Notes under the pieces: generated by a model
Told to the model about the DNA's origin: nothing
Database searches by the model: none
Seen by the model: only the letters and a program-made list of their open reading frames with translations
From: a virus
Reading direction: 5' to 3' (one strand)
DNA: 29,372 nt
IMG/VR virus record: IMGVR_UViG_3300017956_000084
Coordinates: 1 to 29,372 of that record
Program-made: the position numbers and the translations under genes
Part shown: in pieces, positions 8,601 through 18,396 of the stretch
How the letters are laid out: every line of letters starts with the position of its first letter
How positions within the stretch are numbered: position 1 is the first letter of the stretch

Positions 8601-11600
8601 CAAAGCGAATATGTAAGATTCAAAAATAAATTTCTTCAGACACTAGAAGCAGTTGATAGAGAAAACGACACTGGAACATGGTCCGGTAAACAGCTTGTTG
8701 ATGCCACACTAAAGAAAATGAATACCAATAAAAAACTAATCAACAATTGGTCATATAGTTTAATGCTGTCATATGGCGAAACAGGAAAACGTACCACAAT
8801 TACTATTGATTCTACAAATAAAACATGGAACAATGATACATCAACTGTAACGCAGAACTATCAAGAAATTTTAAATCTTGTAGGTGCACCTGGATTAGAG
8901 TTAGATGTTAGTTATAATCCAGTAACTGATAAAGACATTAAATCTTTATATGTTTACAAGAATAATGTAATTCAATTAATGAACGTTGATTATGTTATAG
9001 ACAATTCCGCCGGTACAAAAATTGTGTTTATTGGTGCTGATAAACCTGTTATAGGAGATAAAATTCAAGTTGATTATTTTGATGTAAAACAACCTGCGTG
9101 GATTCCAGCAACACCATCAAAATTAGGAATAAGTCAAGTGTTTATTCCACAAGAAATATCTGATACATCATATTCTGCAGGATCGCAAACATTTATTCAA
9201 GGACATGATGGTTCGTTGACTTTAAAATACAACAACTTTAAAGATACAGCACTATTAGAGTTAGAAAAAAGAATTTATAACGACATTGAAGTTAAATTTA
9301 TTGATCCAGATTATGTTCCTTTATTATCTTACGATCATGTCTTTGGAAATTATTTTAATAAAAAAGATTACAATTACGAAGAATTTGTTCAAGCAATTCG
9401 ATCACATGCATATGATTGGGGTGTAAAAAATGAAGTAGAAATGAGATTAAACAAAACGTATGATTCAACTGATTGGAAAACATGGAATTATTCTTCTGTA
9501 AAAAATATTTCAAACGATCCTACTCCGGGACATTGGAGAGGTATATTTAAAAAGTTTTACGGTACGCACAGACCACATTCACACCCATGGGAAATGTTAG
9601 GATTTAGCATTAAACCAAACTGGTGGGATGACACATATTCATGGACTGATGTTGATAAAAGAAATAGTTTAATTAATGATATTGAACAAGGTATTATCAA
9701 ACTTGGTAGTCGAAGAAATAATTTAAAAAATGAGTATGCTGATAAATCTAATGTTTATAGACACGATGGGTTTACTAATTATGTTCCTGTTGATTTGCAA
9801 GGACAATTAAGAAGTCCAAAGGATATTGGATTGATTTCGGTTAATCCTGTTTCAACAGAAGCTAAAAAAGACTGGAAGCTAGGAGATCTATCACCAGCTG
9901 AATTGGCTTTTGTTATTGACAGTTCTTATGCGTTTGCTATGATGAATGTGATGCTTGTAAGCAAACCAGCTGAATTTTGTGAAACAATGTTTGACACACT
10001 AAATGTCGATTTTGCTAACATAAACAAAAAACAAAAATTTTCAAAATTAACAAATAAAAGGTTAAACAACAATGTATATGTTCATAGAGAAATATCTACA
10101 GATAGCAAAGTAGTAGTTGGTTACGGATACAATCAATATGTTTCTGAAAGATTAATATCACAGACTAAAAATGTTTTAAATTTATATGGTGGTATTATTA
10201 GAAATGTAAATCCACAGTTGGGTATTAAACAAGCATCTTATATAGATTTTGATTCATACAGAGTACAAGCAGAATCATATTCACCAACATCGTCAACTTC
10301 AAGTATTTTCTTACCAGATAACAACGTGACAACATTTGTACACACTAGCGAAGCTGTTGGTAAAACTGCATATTCTGGTGTTATCATTGAAAAAACAAGC
10401 AACGGTTATAAAGTGCATGGATACGATGCAGGTGCAAACTACTTTAATGTAACAGAAAGTGATATAAATGGGTTAAAAGCACCAGTTGTAGTTGGAGCAA
10501 AGCCAATTAATGTTCCAGCATATACACCAGGTAATAGTTTAACATCTGGAGATTATATCAAGTACGAAGGACAAATTTATAAAGCAGTTAAAGATCATAC
10601 AACCGGTGATAAATTTACACCAAGCAATTATCAATCTGTTGCAGAAGCGCCAACAGAGGGTGGAAAAAAAGTTACATATTATAGAAACGTTGTTAACGAT
10701 TCAATTAAAATAGTTGAATACGGAACTGAGTTTACATCAGAACAAGAAGTATTTGATTTTATGATTAACTGGGGAAGATACTTAGAAAATCAAGGTTGGA
10801 TATTTGATGTACAAAATAACAGAATTAGAGAAACATATGACTGGCTATACTCTGCAAAAGAATTTTTATTTTGGAGTCTAGGTGAATGGGCAGATGGCTC
10901 AGTACTAACATTATCACCTCTTGCATCTGAAGTTTCTTTTGAACCTAAAAAAGGTATTGTTGCTAATGTTGAAGATATTATCGGTAATAGCTATGCTATT
11001 CTTAATAGATCGGGTATGCCAATTGATGCCGCAACTACAACAGTGATTAGAGATGGTAGAAAAGTAACTATTACAGAAGACAACAATGATCCAATTTACT
11101 TTGTTAATTTGTTTACTAGAGAAATTGAACATGTTACTGTTTTTGACAATACTACATCATTTGGAGATGTAATTTACGAACCGGTACTTGCAATTAGACA
11201 ACCAAGATTAAAACAAACAGTTTTAAGATCAACAGGCTGGCTTGGTAAGTTAGAAGCAAACGGTCATTTAATTACTACAAGCGGTATTGTCAGTAACTTT
11301 GACACATCAGCAAAAGATATTCAAACATATCTTGATGTTGATTCAACTACAAACAATGATGAACTTAATAAAGCTGGGTTACACACAATTGGCTATCAGT
11401 CTAGAGATCACTTAGATAACTTAGAAATCATTGATGAAAATCAAGTTAGATTTTATCAAGGGTTTGTTAAACAAAAAGGTAGTAAAAATGCAATTGATAG
11501 ATTGTTAAGAAGCAACACAGTTCTAGACAATCAAGATATTAATATCTATGAATATTATGCTATTAAACTTTCAGACTTTGGTGGTAACGATATTAATCAA

Positions 11601-14600
11601 TCAATTGAAGTAAAACTCAGCGATGAAGAAATTAAAACCAATCCGCAAATAATCCAATTCTTACCTAAAAAAGATGATGTAGTTACAACCGATATAAAGA
11701 CCGATAACATTATTACAATAGATGTTGATGATAATACAAGATGGGTTAAAAAACCAAATGGCAATAAAAACTCTGAAGAACTTTTTGCAACAAGACCAGA
11801 GTCATTTGAAATGCCAACTGCTGGGTATGTACATTATAAAGATGTTAATGCAAGAGTGTTTACAAAAACAGACTTAGACAGTTATTATAAAAATAATCAT
11901 TCATCAGGAAGTATAAACGAAGGACATTTAGTATGGGTAGCAAAAGATAATTCAACAGAGTGGAATGTTTATAGATTCACAGAAGTCTCACAGGCCATTG
12001 AATCAGTAACTTCAACAGAACCGTTTACTGTTACATTATCAGAACCAACAAAATTATTAACAATACACGGTGATTCAACAAATTTAATTTTAGAAAAATC
12101 AAATATAGCCGATCAGAGTATCACAGCTGATACATACGGTGATAAAACACTGACACTAAATTTACAAGATCAATCTGTGTCAAAAACATTTGAATTTGCA
12201 AATGTTGGTGGTTCGGGTGCAGATGTTGTTGCCGGCAATGTTGCAGATCAAGTACTTGAAATGATAGTAACTACAGCAGGCTCAGGATATTCAGTTGGAG
12301 ACAGCGTTGAAGTTTCTGGATCGGGTGGATCATCTGCAACAGGTAATGTTACTGCAATTGATATGTCGGGTGGTATAACAAACATTGCCGTTGTATCAGG
12401 TGGCGCAAACTTCTTTGGCGAACCTGGTGATATATCAATTAAAACAGCCGGTGTTGATTCTGCCGGAGTAGGTGCTGTTATTAGATTTAAAGGTAATAAT
12501 CCTACGTATCAAATTAACACAACTTTATCTAGCTCAGCCACACCGTTTACAAAAGGAGAAACAATCACAGGTAGTGTTAGTGGAGTTTCTGCAACTATTA
12601 TAAATGTGTACACAGACGGAACAACTACAATTTTACATATTAACGGACATACTGCAACACCAGTTGCAACTGATGTGTTTACAGGCGGTACATCTGGCGC
12701 AGTATCAACAGGAACAAACACAATCACAGCAAGAAGCTTGGCATCTTATGGCGACTCAACATTTGGTGCATTACTTGATTTAGAAATTAACAATGGCGGC
12801 ACAGGATATCAAAGTCCAAGTATTCATGTTTCAGGTACAACACCAGCACAAGGTATACTTGAACAGACTTCCGGTGTAATTGATAAAGCATATATAACTG
12901 ACGGCGGTTCTGGATATAGATTACAATTTCCTGAAAAAGCAGATGTTGAAATCGCAATCAAAGATACAGTATTAAATGCAAACGTTGATTTTGCTGACAG
13001 TTTATTAAAATGTGATACAGTATCAAATGTTGTTGTTACAATTAATGAAGCATTTGACGGCACAGGTCCTACAATTAATTTAGGATCAACTGCAAATACT
13101 TCTTTACTAATTTCAACACAAAGTTTATCTGCAAATGCTACAGTAACTTCTTTTAATAGTAATATAACTGATAGATCAAACACAGCATTAAGATTGAGCT
13201 TTAGTGCCACAAATGCAACAACAGGTAATGCTACAGTTACAGTTAATTACAAAAAAGCATTATACAATATTTCAGAACTTGATGGAAGTGCTACTACTAT
13301 AACAGCAAATGATTTATCAGGTGGTACACATGCTTTATATAAATGGAAAGATGTAAGACTTGCATCAAGAAACAACGGAGTTGATCAAAGCAATGTTGGT
13401 TCTAGTTTATCTGCAACTGTAAATGATTTTGTATCAAATGTTTGTTCTGATGTAACGTTTATTGATGGAGACAAAATTTTCTTAGACAATGGCGGCAACA
13501 ACAAATGGTATACAATGACTATGACCACAGATGCTTCTGTAAAAACAGCATACGACATTTTAGCAAGTAACAGCAACGTAGACTCAAGTATTACAATTGG
13601 TAGCAATTATTGGATTATTAATTCTGATGTTGACTATACAGCAACAACACCAAACCAAACACTGTTTAATACTACAAAAAGAATGCAACACACTCAAGTA
13701 AATTCAGCACTGTTAAACAGATCGAGAATTTATAACAACTATGAAGGTGACAACGAAGTTGATTTAGAAGTGTTTGATCCAATTAAAAATATCTACCCAG
13801 GTGTTGCAATGAGAGAATTATCTTATATAAGAAAAACAAATCCTGCGGTGTTTAGTAATACAGCAAACAACTCTATTAAAACAGCAAATGATTTAGATGT
13901 ATGGGGAGAAAATCAAGTAGGACAATTATGGTGGGATTTATCAACAGTAAGATACATTGAATATGAAAACTTTGATCAACAATATAGACTAAGACACTGG
14001 GGTTCGTTATTTCCAGAATCAACTATCGATGTGTATGAGTGGGTAAGCAGTACAAAAGCACCAAGCAGTTGGAGTTTAGACGGAACAGTTCAAAGTACAA
14101 CTGATTATGTTGTTGAAACTGAAACTGACAAGCAAGGCATTGAGCATACAACTTATTACTTCTGGGTTAAAGCCAGAACTGAAATTCCTGCGAACCATCA
14201 ACGAAATATTTCAGCATTGTCAGTACAAAGATTACTAAAAAATCCTACTTCTCAAGGATTAAGTTGGTACGCACCAGTATCAACATCAAGCATATTAGTT
14301 TCAAACATTGCAAGGTTTATTTCAACCGAAAATAGTGTTTTAAGAGTTAATTATAAAATCAAAGATCTTGATGTGCCAGTACACAAACAATGGTTATTGA
14401 TAAAAGAAAACGATCCTAATGCTTTAGTTCCTACTAGTGTATGGAATAAATTCACAGATTCATTATCAGGCCAAGATGCATCCGGTCTTGCTGTTCCTGA
14501 TACTACATTACATGAAAATATGAAGTATGGTAACACGGTTCGACCAAGACAAAGTTGGTTTAAAAATGTTCAAGAAGCAAGAAGAATATTTAGATACAAA

Positions 14601-16952
14601 GCTAATAACATTTTATCAAAAATTAATCTTGATCTTGAATATCCAAATTGGGATAGTAATATCAATACTAATACACTGTATGAAAAAGTTGACTTTTATT
14701 TAGATGGTTATAACAGTTCTTTAATTATCGATAGAATTGTCGACACAGCATCTGAAATTGACAAATCGGTTTTATCAAAAAATGAAGTTATTAAAGTAAA
14801 CATTGATAACAATTCTAAATGGGCCATTTACATTTACGGCAACAGAGAAAGTATTTTATCAGGTAATATTGATGTGGCAACAGATACAACAGAACAAGCA
14901 TCAACAGCCACAACAGGTGCATCAACCGGTAACATTTATTCTGCATCTTCACAGTCAACCCACTTAGATGATGAAGGTATAGATCCAGCTACATATGAAC
15001 TTGTAAGAGTTGCTACACAAACTAGCACAATGGAATTAAAACAAAACTTCTATTCAAGTACAGCAAGTGCAATAGAAATTAGAGAAATTATGAGCACATT
15101 GTATAATACAATATTACCTGGATCATATAAACAATCACTAAGTGAATTAATGTTTGAATGTATTAACTATGTGTTCACTGAACAAACAAACATTGATTGG
15201 ATTATCAAAACCAGTTATTTTGATGTTCTACAAAATGACAACAGTTTACAACAAAAAGTTTCGTATAAACCAGATACTTTTGATTTTGTAGAAAGTTATA
15301 TCAATGAAGTTAAACCATATCATGGTAAACTGCTAAACTTCTTATCTAAGAAAACAACAGCAATTGAAGAAGCTAATGTTGACATGGATGAATATTCAAT
15401 TAATATGAAAACCGATTTGGTATTTGATAGAGTTTCTAAAAACATTGAAGTATTAAGTTCCGGTACACCAGCTGAACAACTTGAAGCATTAAAAGCCAGA
15501 ACATCTTTAACAACTGTACCTGATGCATCAGCAATTGACAGAATAGCAAAATATTATTTTGGAGAACAGTTGGCTTCGTTAATTACATCAAATCCTGATT
15601 CTGTTGATGCATTTATGAAACAATTACATAATATTGTTTCTCCATTTAACGACTTAGACCTTGACAGTACACCTTTTACAATTAATGAAGAAGGAAATAC
15701 TGTTGGTATTGACAAACACAGATTTGACAACGACATTGGTTGGGATTCAGATGTACAACAAACAATATACAGATCATTATTCCAAAGAAAAAATTTATGG
15801 CAATCTGGTATAGCATACACAACCACAATTAATACAAATAGTTCAGGTGTTATTACATCAAATAGTTATGTACAATACAATGACATATCACATTTTGCAA
15901 ACTGGAGTGTGTCAAACACTTATGCTGTTGACGATTTGGTTGTGTATGATGATAGACTTTATAAGTGTAATGTTGCACACAAAAATCTTGCAAGTGAAAC
16001 TACTTTCCAAAACAGTAGATGGGATTTAATTGAAGATTACGTTTACTTTACAGCAAAAGATCATACATCATCAAGTAGTTTTGCTACAGATTATAATAAT
16101 GGTAATTGGAGTTTGATTACAATTAGTTTTGATGGTGCTGGTTTTATTAGACCACAGCATGAAGATCATCCACAAGAAATGATACCAACAAAAGTAAAAG
16201 AAACATTAAGTATCACTGCTATAACTTACGAACAGATGGCCACAGATATTGATGACATTGATAACGATGGCAACGTTACCGAAAGTCACGGTTATGGTGA
16301 TCAATATGCATTTAGAATTTTTTATGGTCATGATGGTAGAACAAGCTATCAAAGATTACCAAAAATTGCAGAAACCACATTGACAGCAAATATTGATACA
16401 AACGTTTCTGAGATAACTGTTGCAGATGCTTCTGTGCTTTGGGACACATTGTCTGTTCCGGATCCAGATGATTCAAGTACAACTATTGGCACAATTGATG
16501 TTGTTCCAGCAGGTGCAGTTAATAAAAACAATCCAAGCAGAATATGGATTGGTGCAGAGCTGATCGAATTTACAGGAATTAGTGGAAATACATTAACAGG
16601 AATTAGAAGGGGTGTACTTGGTACTCCAATATATAATCATACAACAACTGATGTTGTACGTTCTGCTAGTGTACAACATAATATACCAAATGCATCAGCA
16701 TCAGCAAGATGGAGTGCATTTGATCCAGTTGGGACCAAATTAATTGATAAAACAGTACAAGCAACATGGGACGCAACTGCTTGGGATAATGACGACGCTC
16801 CATGGGATGTAGCAACACTTGATCCATCAGAACAAGCAGTGTTTATCAGAGCAGGTAGTATCAGTAACTTTAACTTATATAATACAACATACGTTAAACC
16901 AGGCTATGCAACACCACAATCTGGTTTAACAGGATACTTTAGTGAAGAATAG
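5652..16952 (+). CDS. Giant baseplate/tail structural protein (VrlC-like, gp7 position)
   Basis: This 3766-aa protein follows gp6 where marine T4-like phages carry a very large virion protein (often called VrlC) and T4 has gp7/gp8. GGGAG 10 nt upstream supports ATG 5652. Visible parts, in order: a conserved-looking N-terminus rich in aromatic residues (to about 140); PWD motifs at 282, 457 and 464; a cupredoxin-like segment at about 690-790 with His710 and C775-N-T-H778-P-G-M781; a Trp-rich central region; a chitin-binding-like segment at about 1623-1665; glycine beads with GSGY/GTGY/GSGY at 2210-2213, 2383-2386 and 2419-2422; a conserved YINEVKPYHGKLLNFL near 3217; a second chitin-binding-like segment at W3418-W3457; and a beta-rich C-terminus with PWD at 3717. 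There is no signal peptide or membrane segment. It probably forms the outer baseplate and attaches fibres. The exact T4 counterpart is uncertain. Confidence 0.85.
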   Translation: MAKVSSKLPEFLQNPKLKNFFDGTVEQAFSKADNEKVTEWIGRKYGTYYNPFKDNYKPEDNSLRKNYQLETTAALKNPDNLLTSDSIFFNEALDYIVNENGKINNQNRLFGQEYYTYSPPIDYDKFLNYENYYWYPSLDTGVPSVVVSGTTETFTATNSQDFTLEYPISSNDEVKVNGTLISTYTSTGLNLTISSPTLSAGDNISVLHKIDPDDIVGLKIYTSPNGITFTSGLLIEFSSNYLSNSSYANKRYFVEGVNSKNGIEFVETSDETELFLDEEFLPWDPAEDQGTTSTTDGFDSNRWDTVPSIQNPDYITIERGCTDKNPWSRTNGWVHKDVITAYKNFQEEVTVYHPFDSVTSSISGWDDGYWDSTTEFQPSIFQLDISRKGRRPIIEFKKDIKLYNYGEKHTQTVDVLSIEDTIDDITGEASYRIDDIELRDGMKILFINSNFETTLTPWDGDSYPWDHDSDNNPLTPVEDDGDITTTSGLTGGDVGWDISGTDFDVSSSIWQVSGVGSSITLTKVPGVTIDDYSLVTIRLGAVNAGREYYWTGYAWQVSQQKTSLNQSPLFALYDSNGKSLDDSITYPLSTFVGNKIFGYKIGTGATDSVLGFAPYYVGYNSVSNYQFENFLNTDSSINGFKYYKQFDYKNILKDTIEYDLVINPDYTSSANKVYIENIKQQTLNLQRGNSYKLLLNDSSFSSNGFSKTYHPVLISLTDDGVHNSGTVYNTGVKYYLDNVEVTETVFKSSSFNTAKKRYIEINPTASTPDTLYYFCNTHPGMGGKISLLDNPYSTVAEKTETNYFNEWRSVETKSKQKLIQEFETDEYSIKNNFKLDTIVASDQSVQVYVNNKLVSNYTINFGQFIKFNSDLENHQHILIKYDTNDVDTILTSAYHEVPKNLSNNSQNKDVVSYSYSNFLDHFASGIQNQHNLVGLALGNNTYRDTRKDLNLSTEILQHNAPLLKFMTHVNSDDRNIVKSVRYAQSEYVRFKNKFLQTLEAVDRENDTGTWSGKQLVDATLKKMNTNKKLINNWSYSLMLSYGETGKRTTITIDSTNKTWNNDTSTVTQNYQEILNLVGAPGLELDVSYNPVTDKDIKSLYVYKNNVIQLMNVDYVIDNSAGTKIVFIGADKPVIGDKIQVDYFDVKQPAWIPATPSKLGISQVFIPQEISDTSYSAGSQTFIQGHDGSLTLKYNNFKDTALLELEKRIYNDIEVKFIDPDYVPLLSYDHVFGNYFNKKDYNYEEFVQAIRSHAYDWGVKNEVEMRLNKTYDSTDWKTWNYSSVKNISNDPTPGHWRGIFKKFYGTHRPHSHPWEMLGFSIKPNWWDDTYSWTDVDKRNSLINDIEQGIIKLGSRRNNLKNEYADKSNVYRHDGFTNYVPVDLQGQLRSPKDIGLISVNPVSTEAKKDWKLGDLSPAELAFVIDSSYAFAMMNVMLVSKPAEFCETMFDTLNVDFANINKKQKFSKLTNKRLNNNVYVHREISTDSKVVVGYGYNQYVSERLISQTKNVLNLYGGIIRNVNPQLGIKQASYIDFDSYRVQAESYSPTSSTSSIFLPDNNVTTFVHTSEAVGKTAYSGVIIEKTSNGYKVHGYDAGANYFNVTESDINGLKAPVVVGAKPINVPAYTPGNSLTSGDYIKYEGQIYKAVKDHTTGDKFTPSNYQSVAEAPTEGGKKVTYYRNVVNDSIKIVEYGTEFTSEQEVFDFMINWGRYLENQGWIFDVQNNRIRETYDWLYSAKEFLFWSLGEWADGSVLTLSPLASEVSFEPKKGIVANVEDIIGNSYAILNRSGMPIDAATTTVIRDGRKVTITEDNNDPIYFVNLFTREIEHVTVFDNTTSFGDVIYEPVLAIRQPRLKQTVLRSTGWLGKLEANGHLITTSGIVSNFDTSAKDIQTYLDVDSTTNNDELNKAGLHTIGYQSRDHLDNLEIIDENQVRFYQGFVKQKGSKNAIDRLLRSNTVLDNQDINIYEYYAIKLSDFGGNDINQSIEVKLSDEEIKTNPQIIQFLPKKDDVVTTDIKTDNIITIDVDDNTRWVKKPNGNKNSEELFATRPESFEMPTAGYVHYKDVNARVFTKTDLDSYYKNNHSSGSINEGHLVWVAKDNSTEWNVYRFTEVSQAIESVTSTEPFTVTLSEPTKLLTIHGDSTNLILEKSNIADQSITADTYGDKTLTLNLQDQSVSKTFEFANVGGSGADVVAGNVADQVLEMIVTTAGSGYSVGDSVEVSGSGGSSATGNVTAIDMSGGITNIAVVSGGANFFGEPGDISIKTAGVDSAGVGAVIRFKGNNPTYQINTTLSSSATPFTKGETITGSVSGVSATIINVYTDGTTTILHINGHTATPVATDVFTGGTSGAVSTGTNTITARSLASYGDSTFGALLDLEINNGGTGYQSPSIHVSGTTPAQGILEQTSGVIDKAYITDGGSGYRLQFPEKADVEIAIKDTVLNANVDFADSLLKCDTVSNVVVTINEAFDGTGPTINLGSTANTSLLISTQSLSANATVTSFNSNITDRSNTALRLSFSATNATTGNATVTVNYKKALYNISELDGSATTITANDLSGGTHALYKWKDVRLASRNNGVDQSNVGSSLSATVNDFVSNVCSDVTFIDGDKIFLDNGGNNKWYTMTMTTDASVKTAYDILASNSNVDSSITIGSNYWIINSDVDYTATTPNQTLFNTTKRMQHTQVNSALLNRSRIYNNYEGDNEVDLEVFDPIKNIYPGVAMRELSYIRKTNPAVFSNTANNSIKTANDLDVWGENQVGQLWWDLSTVRYIEYENFDQQYRLRHWGSLFPESTIDVYEWVSSTKAPSSWSLDGTVQSTTDYVVETETDKQGIEHTTYYFWVKARTEIPANHQRNISALSVQRLLKNPTSQGLSWYAPVSTSSILVSNIARFISTENSVLRVNYKIKDLDVPVHKQWLLIKENDPNALVPTSVWNKFTDSLSGQDASGLAVPDTTLHENMKYGNTVRPRQSWFKNVQEARRIFRYKANNILSKINLDLEYPNWDSNINTNTLYEKVDFYLDGYNSSLIIDRIVDTASEIDKSVLSKNEVIKVNIDNNSKWAIYIYGNRESILSGNIDVATDTTEQASTATTGASTGNIYSASSQSTHLDDEGIDPATYELVRVATQTSTMELKQNFYSSTASAIEIREIMSTLYNTILPGSYKQSLSELMFECINYVFTEQTNIDWIIKTSYFDVLQNDNSLQQKVSYKPDTFDFVESYINEVKPYHGKLLNFLSKKTTAIEEANVDMDEYSINMKTDLVFDRVSKNIEVLSSGTPAEQLEALKARTSLTTVPDASAIDRIAKYYFGEQLASLITSNPDSVDAFMKQLHNIVSPFNDLDLDSTPFTINEEGNTVGIDKHRFDNDIGWDSDVQQTIYRSLFQRKNLWQSGIAYTTTINTNSSGVITSNSYVQYNDISHFANWSVSNTYAVDDLVVYDDRLYKCNVAHKNLASETTFQNSRWDLIEDYVYFTAKDHTSSSSFATDYNNGNWSLITISFDGAGFIRPQHEDHPQEMIPTKVKETLSITAITYEQMATDIDDIDNDGNVTESHGYGDQYAFRIFYGHDGRTSYQRLPKIAETTLTANIDTNVSEITVADASVLWDTLSVPDPDDSSTTIGTIDVVPAGAVNKNNPSRIWIGAELIEFTGISGNTLTGIRRGVLGTPIYNHTTTDVVRSASVQHNIPNASASARWSAFDPVGTKLIDKTVQATWDATAWDNDDAPWDVATLDPSEQAVFIRAGSISNFNLYNTTYVKPGYATPQSGLTGYFSEE

Positions 16953-16953
16953 G

Positions 16954-16961
16954 AATAAATA
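16954..16961 (+). promoter_or_regulatory. Late-type promoter motif AATAAATA before tail-fibre gene
   Basis: AATAAATA begins 2 bp after the stop of the giant gene and ends 5 bp before ATG 16967. With T4 late spacing, the start site would fall on or next to the ATG itself, giving a leaderless or near-leaderless message. Read-through from upstream could also supply the transcript. Confidence 0.4.
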
Positions 16962-16966
16962 TTGTT

Positions 16967-18313
16967 ATGGCGCTAGGAAATATTAAATTAAGAGCAACAT
17001 CGGCAAATGTTACCACTCAGATTAATGGCATAACTGCTATATCTTCTAGTCAAGTAACAAATGCTCCGTTGACTCACGAACAATTAGACTTAAACTTTTT
17101 AGAATTAGCAAATTCTATAGTGAATTTGTCATCTGCTGAAGGTATAACTCTTGCAAATCAAACAACAACTGATTTAACAGAAGGCACAAACTTATACTAC
17201 ACAGATGCCAGAGTAGATTCAAGAGTAGCCAATATTGCAGTTTCAAATATTGGTGCTAATGCTGTCAATGATACACATATTGATTTTGGTACAGGTGCCA
17301 ATCAAGTGTCAACAGCAGACATACCAGAAGAAACTAATTTATACTACACAGATACAAGAGTTGACAACAGAATTAGTCAAGCATCAATAAATGATTTATC
17401 AGATGTGGTTGCAACTTCTCCATCCAATGGAGATATTTTAAAATATGTAACAGCAAATTTAAGATTTGAATTGTCAGCTGATACAAACACTACAGATATC
17501 AGTGCAAACACAATAAATCAACTTTCAGATGTAGACACAACCGGCGTAACAACAAATTCAATTTTAAAATACAATGGTGCAAATTGGGTAGTATCAACTG
17601 ACATAGATACCACAGATTTATCTGCAAACACAACAACTGATTTGACAGAAGGTACAAACTTATACTACACAGATGCCAGAGTAGATGCCAGAGTTGCAAA
17701 CATAGAAGTATCAAATATTGCCATAGATGCAGTTGGCAATACACATCTTGACTTTGCAAATATATCTGTAACTAGTTTTGCTGACATTGGTGATTATGTC
17801 ACAACAACAATGACTGCAAACTTAGATGCAAACGCATATAGTATACTAAACGCAGGCAACGTAGAAGCTGTGGCTTTCAATGCCAATGCAGATTCAACTA
17901 GTCAAGTTTCCACATTCACAAGAGATCAAGAATCAACTGGAACTACAGTAAGAACATTGAACATCAGAGCACAGTCAAGTATAGACATGACAGACGGTTA
18001 TGGTGGTTCACTGGGATTCAAAATCAAAGACGACACAGCAGAAGAAGACATTGGTTCAATCAGTATTGCCAGAGATGGTGCTGACAACACTGGTAAGTTT
18101 ATTTTAACTTTGGTTGATACCGGTACATATACCGAAGTATTAACAGTAAAATCAGACGGTTTAACAGCATTTACTGGTGCAGTACAACTAGCAAGTATGA
18201 CAACAACACAGCGTGATGCAATTAGTTCACCTACTGCTGGAATGATGATTTACAACACCACAGTTAATAAACACCAAGGATATAATGGTACTACATGGAA
18301 TGATTTCTATTAA
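16967..18313 (+). CDS. Tail-fibre protein with TEGTNLYYTDARV repeats
   Basis: The 448-aa protein has a phage-fibre layout. Near the N-terminus PLTHEQLDLNFLELAN (about 35-50) matches the T-H-x-E-L-D-x-N-F attachment motif found at the start of many T4-like marine fibres. The middle has repeats built on TEGTNLYYTDARVD (about 71-84 and 227-240) with a diverged copy PEETNLYYTDTRVD, and these alternate with NQLSDVD-type units. This unit is widespread in marine phage fibres and probably forms a trimeric beta shaft. The C-terminus has LASMTTTQRDAISSPTAGMM and ends YNGTTWNDFY, the usual end module of these fibres. It likely contacts the host surface. Two near-identical 56-bp DNA repeats (17163, 17631) encode the repeated unit. 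No strong Shine-Dalgarno is present; AGGA lies 12 nt upstream. Confidence 0.85.
   Translation: MALGNIKLRATSANVTTQINGITAISSSQVTNAPLTHEQLDLNFLELANSIVNLSSAEGITLANQTTTDLTEGTNLYYTDARVDSRVANIAVSNIGANAVNDTHIDFGTGANQVSTADIPEETNLYYTDTRVDNRISQASINDLSDVVATSPSNGDILKYVTANLRFELSADTNTTDISANTINQLSDVDTTGVTTNSILKYNGANWVVSTDIDTTDLSANTTTDLTEGTNLYYTDARVDARVANIEVSNIAIDAVGNTHLDFANISVTSFADIGDYVTTTMTANLDANAYSILNAGNVEAVAFNANADSTSQVSTFTRDQESTGTTVRTLNIRAQSSIDMTDGYGGSLGFKIKDDTAEEDIGSISIARDGADNTGKFILTLVDTGTYTEVLTVKSDGLTAFTGAVQLASMTTTQRDAISSPTAGMMIYNTTVNKHQGYNGTTWNDFY
17163..17218 (+). repeat. Direct repeat copy 1 in fibre gene
   Basis: A 56-bp unit matches 17631-17686 at 54 of 56 positions by eye. Both differences are third-codon changes, so the encoded peptide (TTDLTEGTNLYYTDARVD) is the same. 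Near identity at the DNA level points to recent duplication or gene conversion within the fibre gene. Confidence 0.85.
17631..17686 (+). repeat. Direct repeat copy 2 in fibre gene
   Basis: This is the second copy of the 56-bp unit at 17163-17218, 468 bp downstream and in the same reading frame (468 is 156 codons). A diverged third copy lies near 17325-17370. Recombination between the two good copies would remove or add exactly 156 codons without a frameshift. Confidence 0.85.
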
Positions 18314-18366
18314 ATCAATGAAAACTAGTAAAAGTAAATTAATTAAGGTTAAATATAGTTTTAATC

Positions 18367-18396
18367 TTGACAATAAATAGAATTATAGGGTATAAT
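18367..18396 (+). promoter_or_regulatory. Composite sigma70-type and late-type promoter
   Basis: A perfect TTGACA (18367-18372) and a perfect TATAAT (18391-18396) are 18 bp apart, with the late-type motif AATAAATA (18372-18379) starting inside the -35. The sigma70 start would fall at about 18403, which is the ATG of the next gene. The late-type start would fall near 18385. It lies in the gap between two structural genes. Confidence 0.6.

Noticed and set aside
12509-13210. Open frames of 72 and 128 codons on the minus strand inside the giant gene
   Set aside because: They are antisense to a strongly coding frame, have no ribosome sites and have low-complexity hydrophobic translations caused by complementary codon use.
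5652-16952. Possibility that the giant gene is several genes fused by sequencing error
   Set aside because: The frame is continuous over 11.3 kb with no frame change, and very large proteins at this place are normal in marine T4-like phages.
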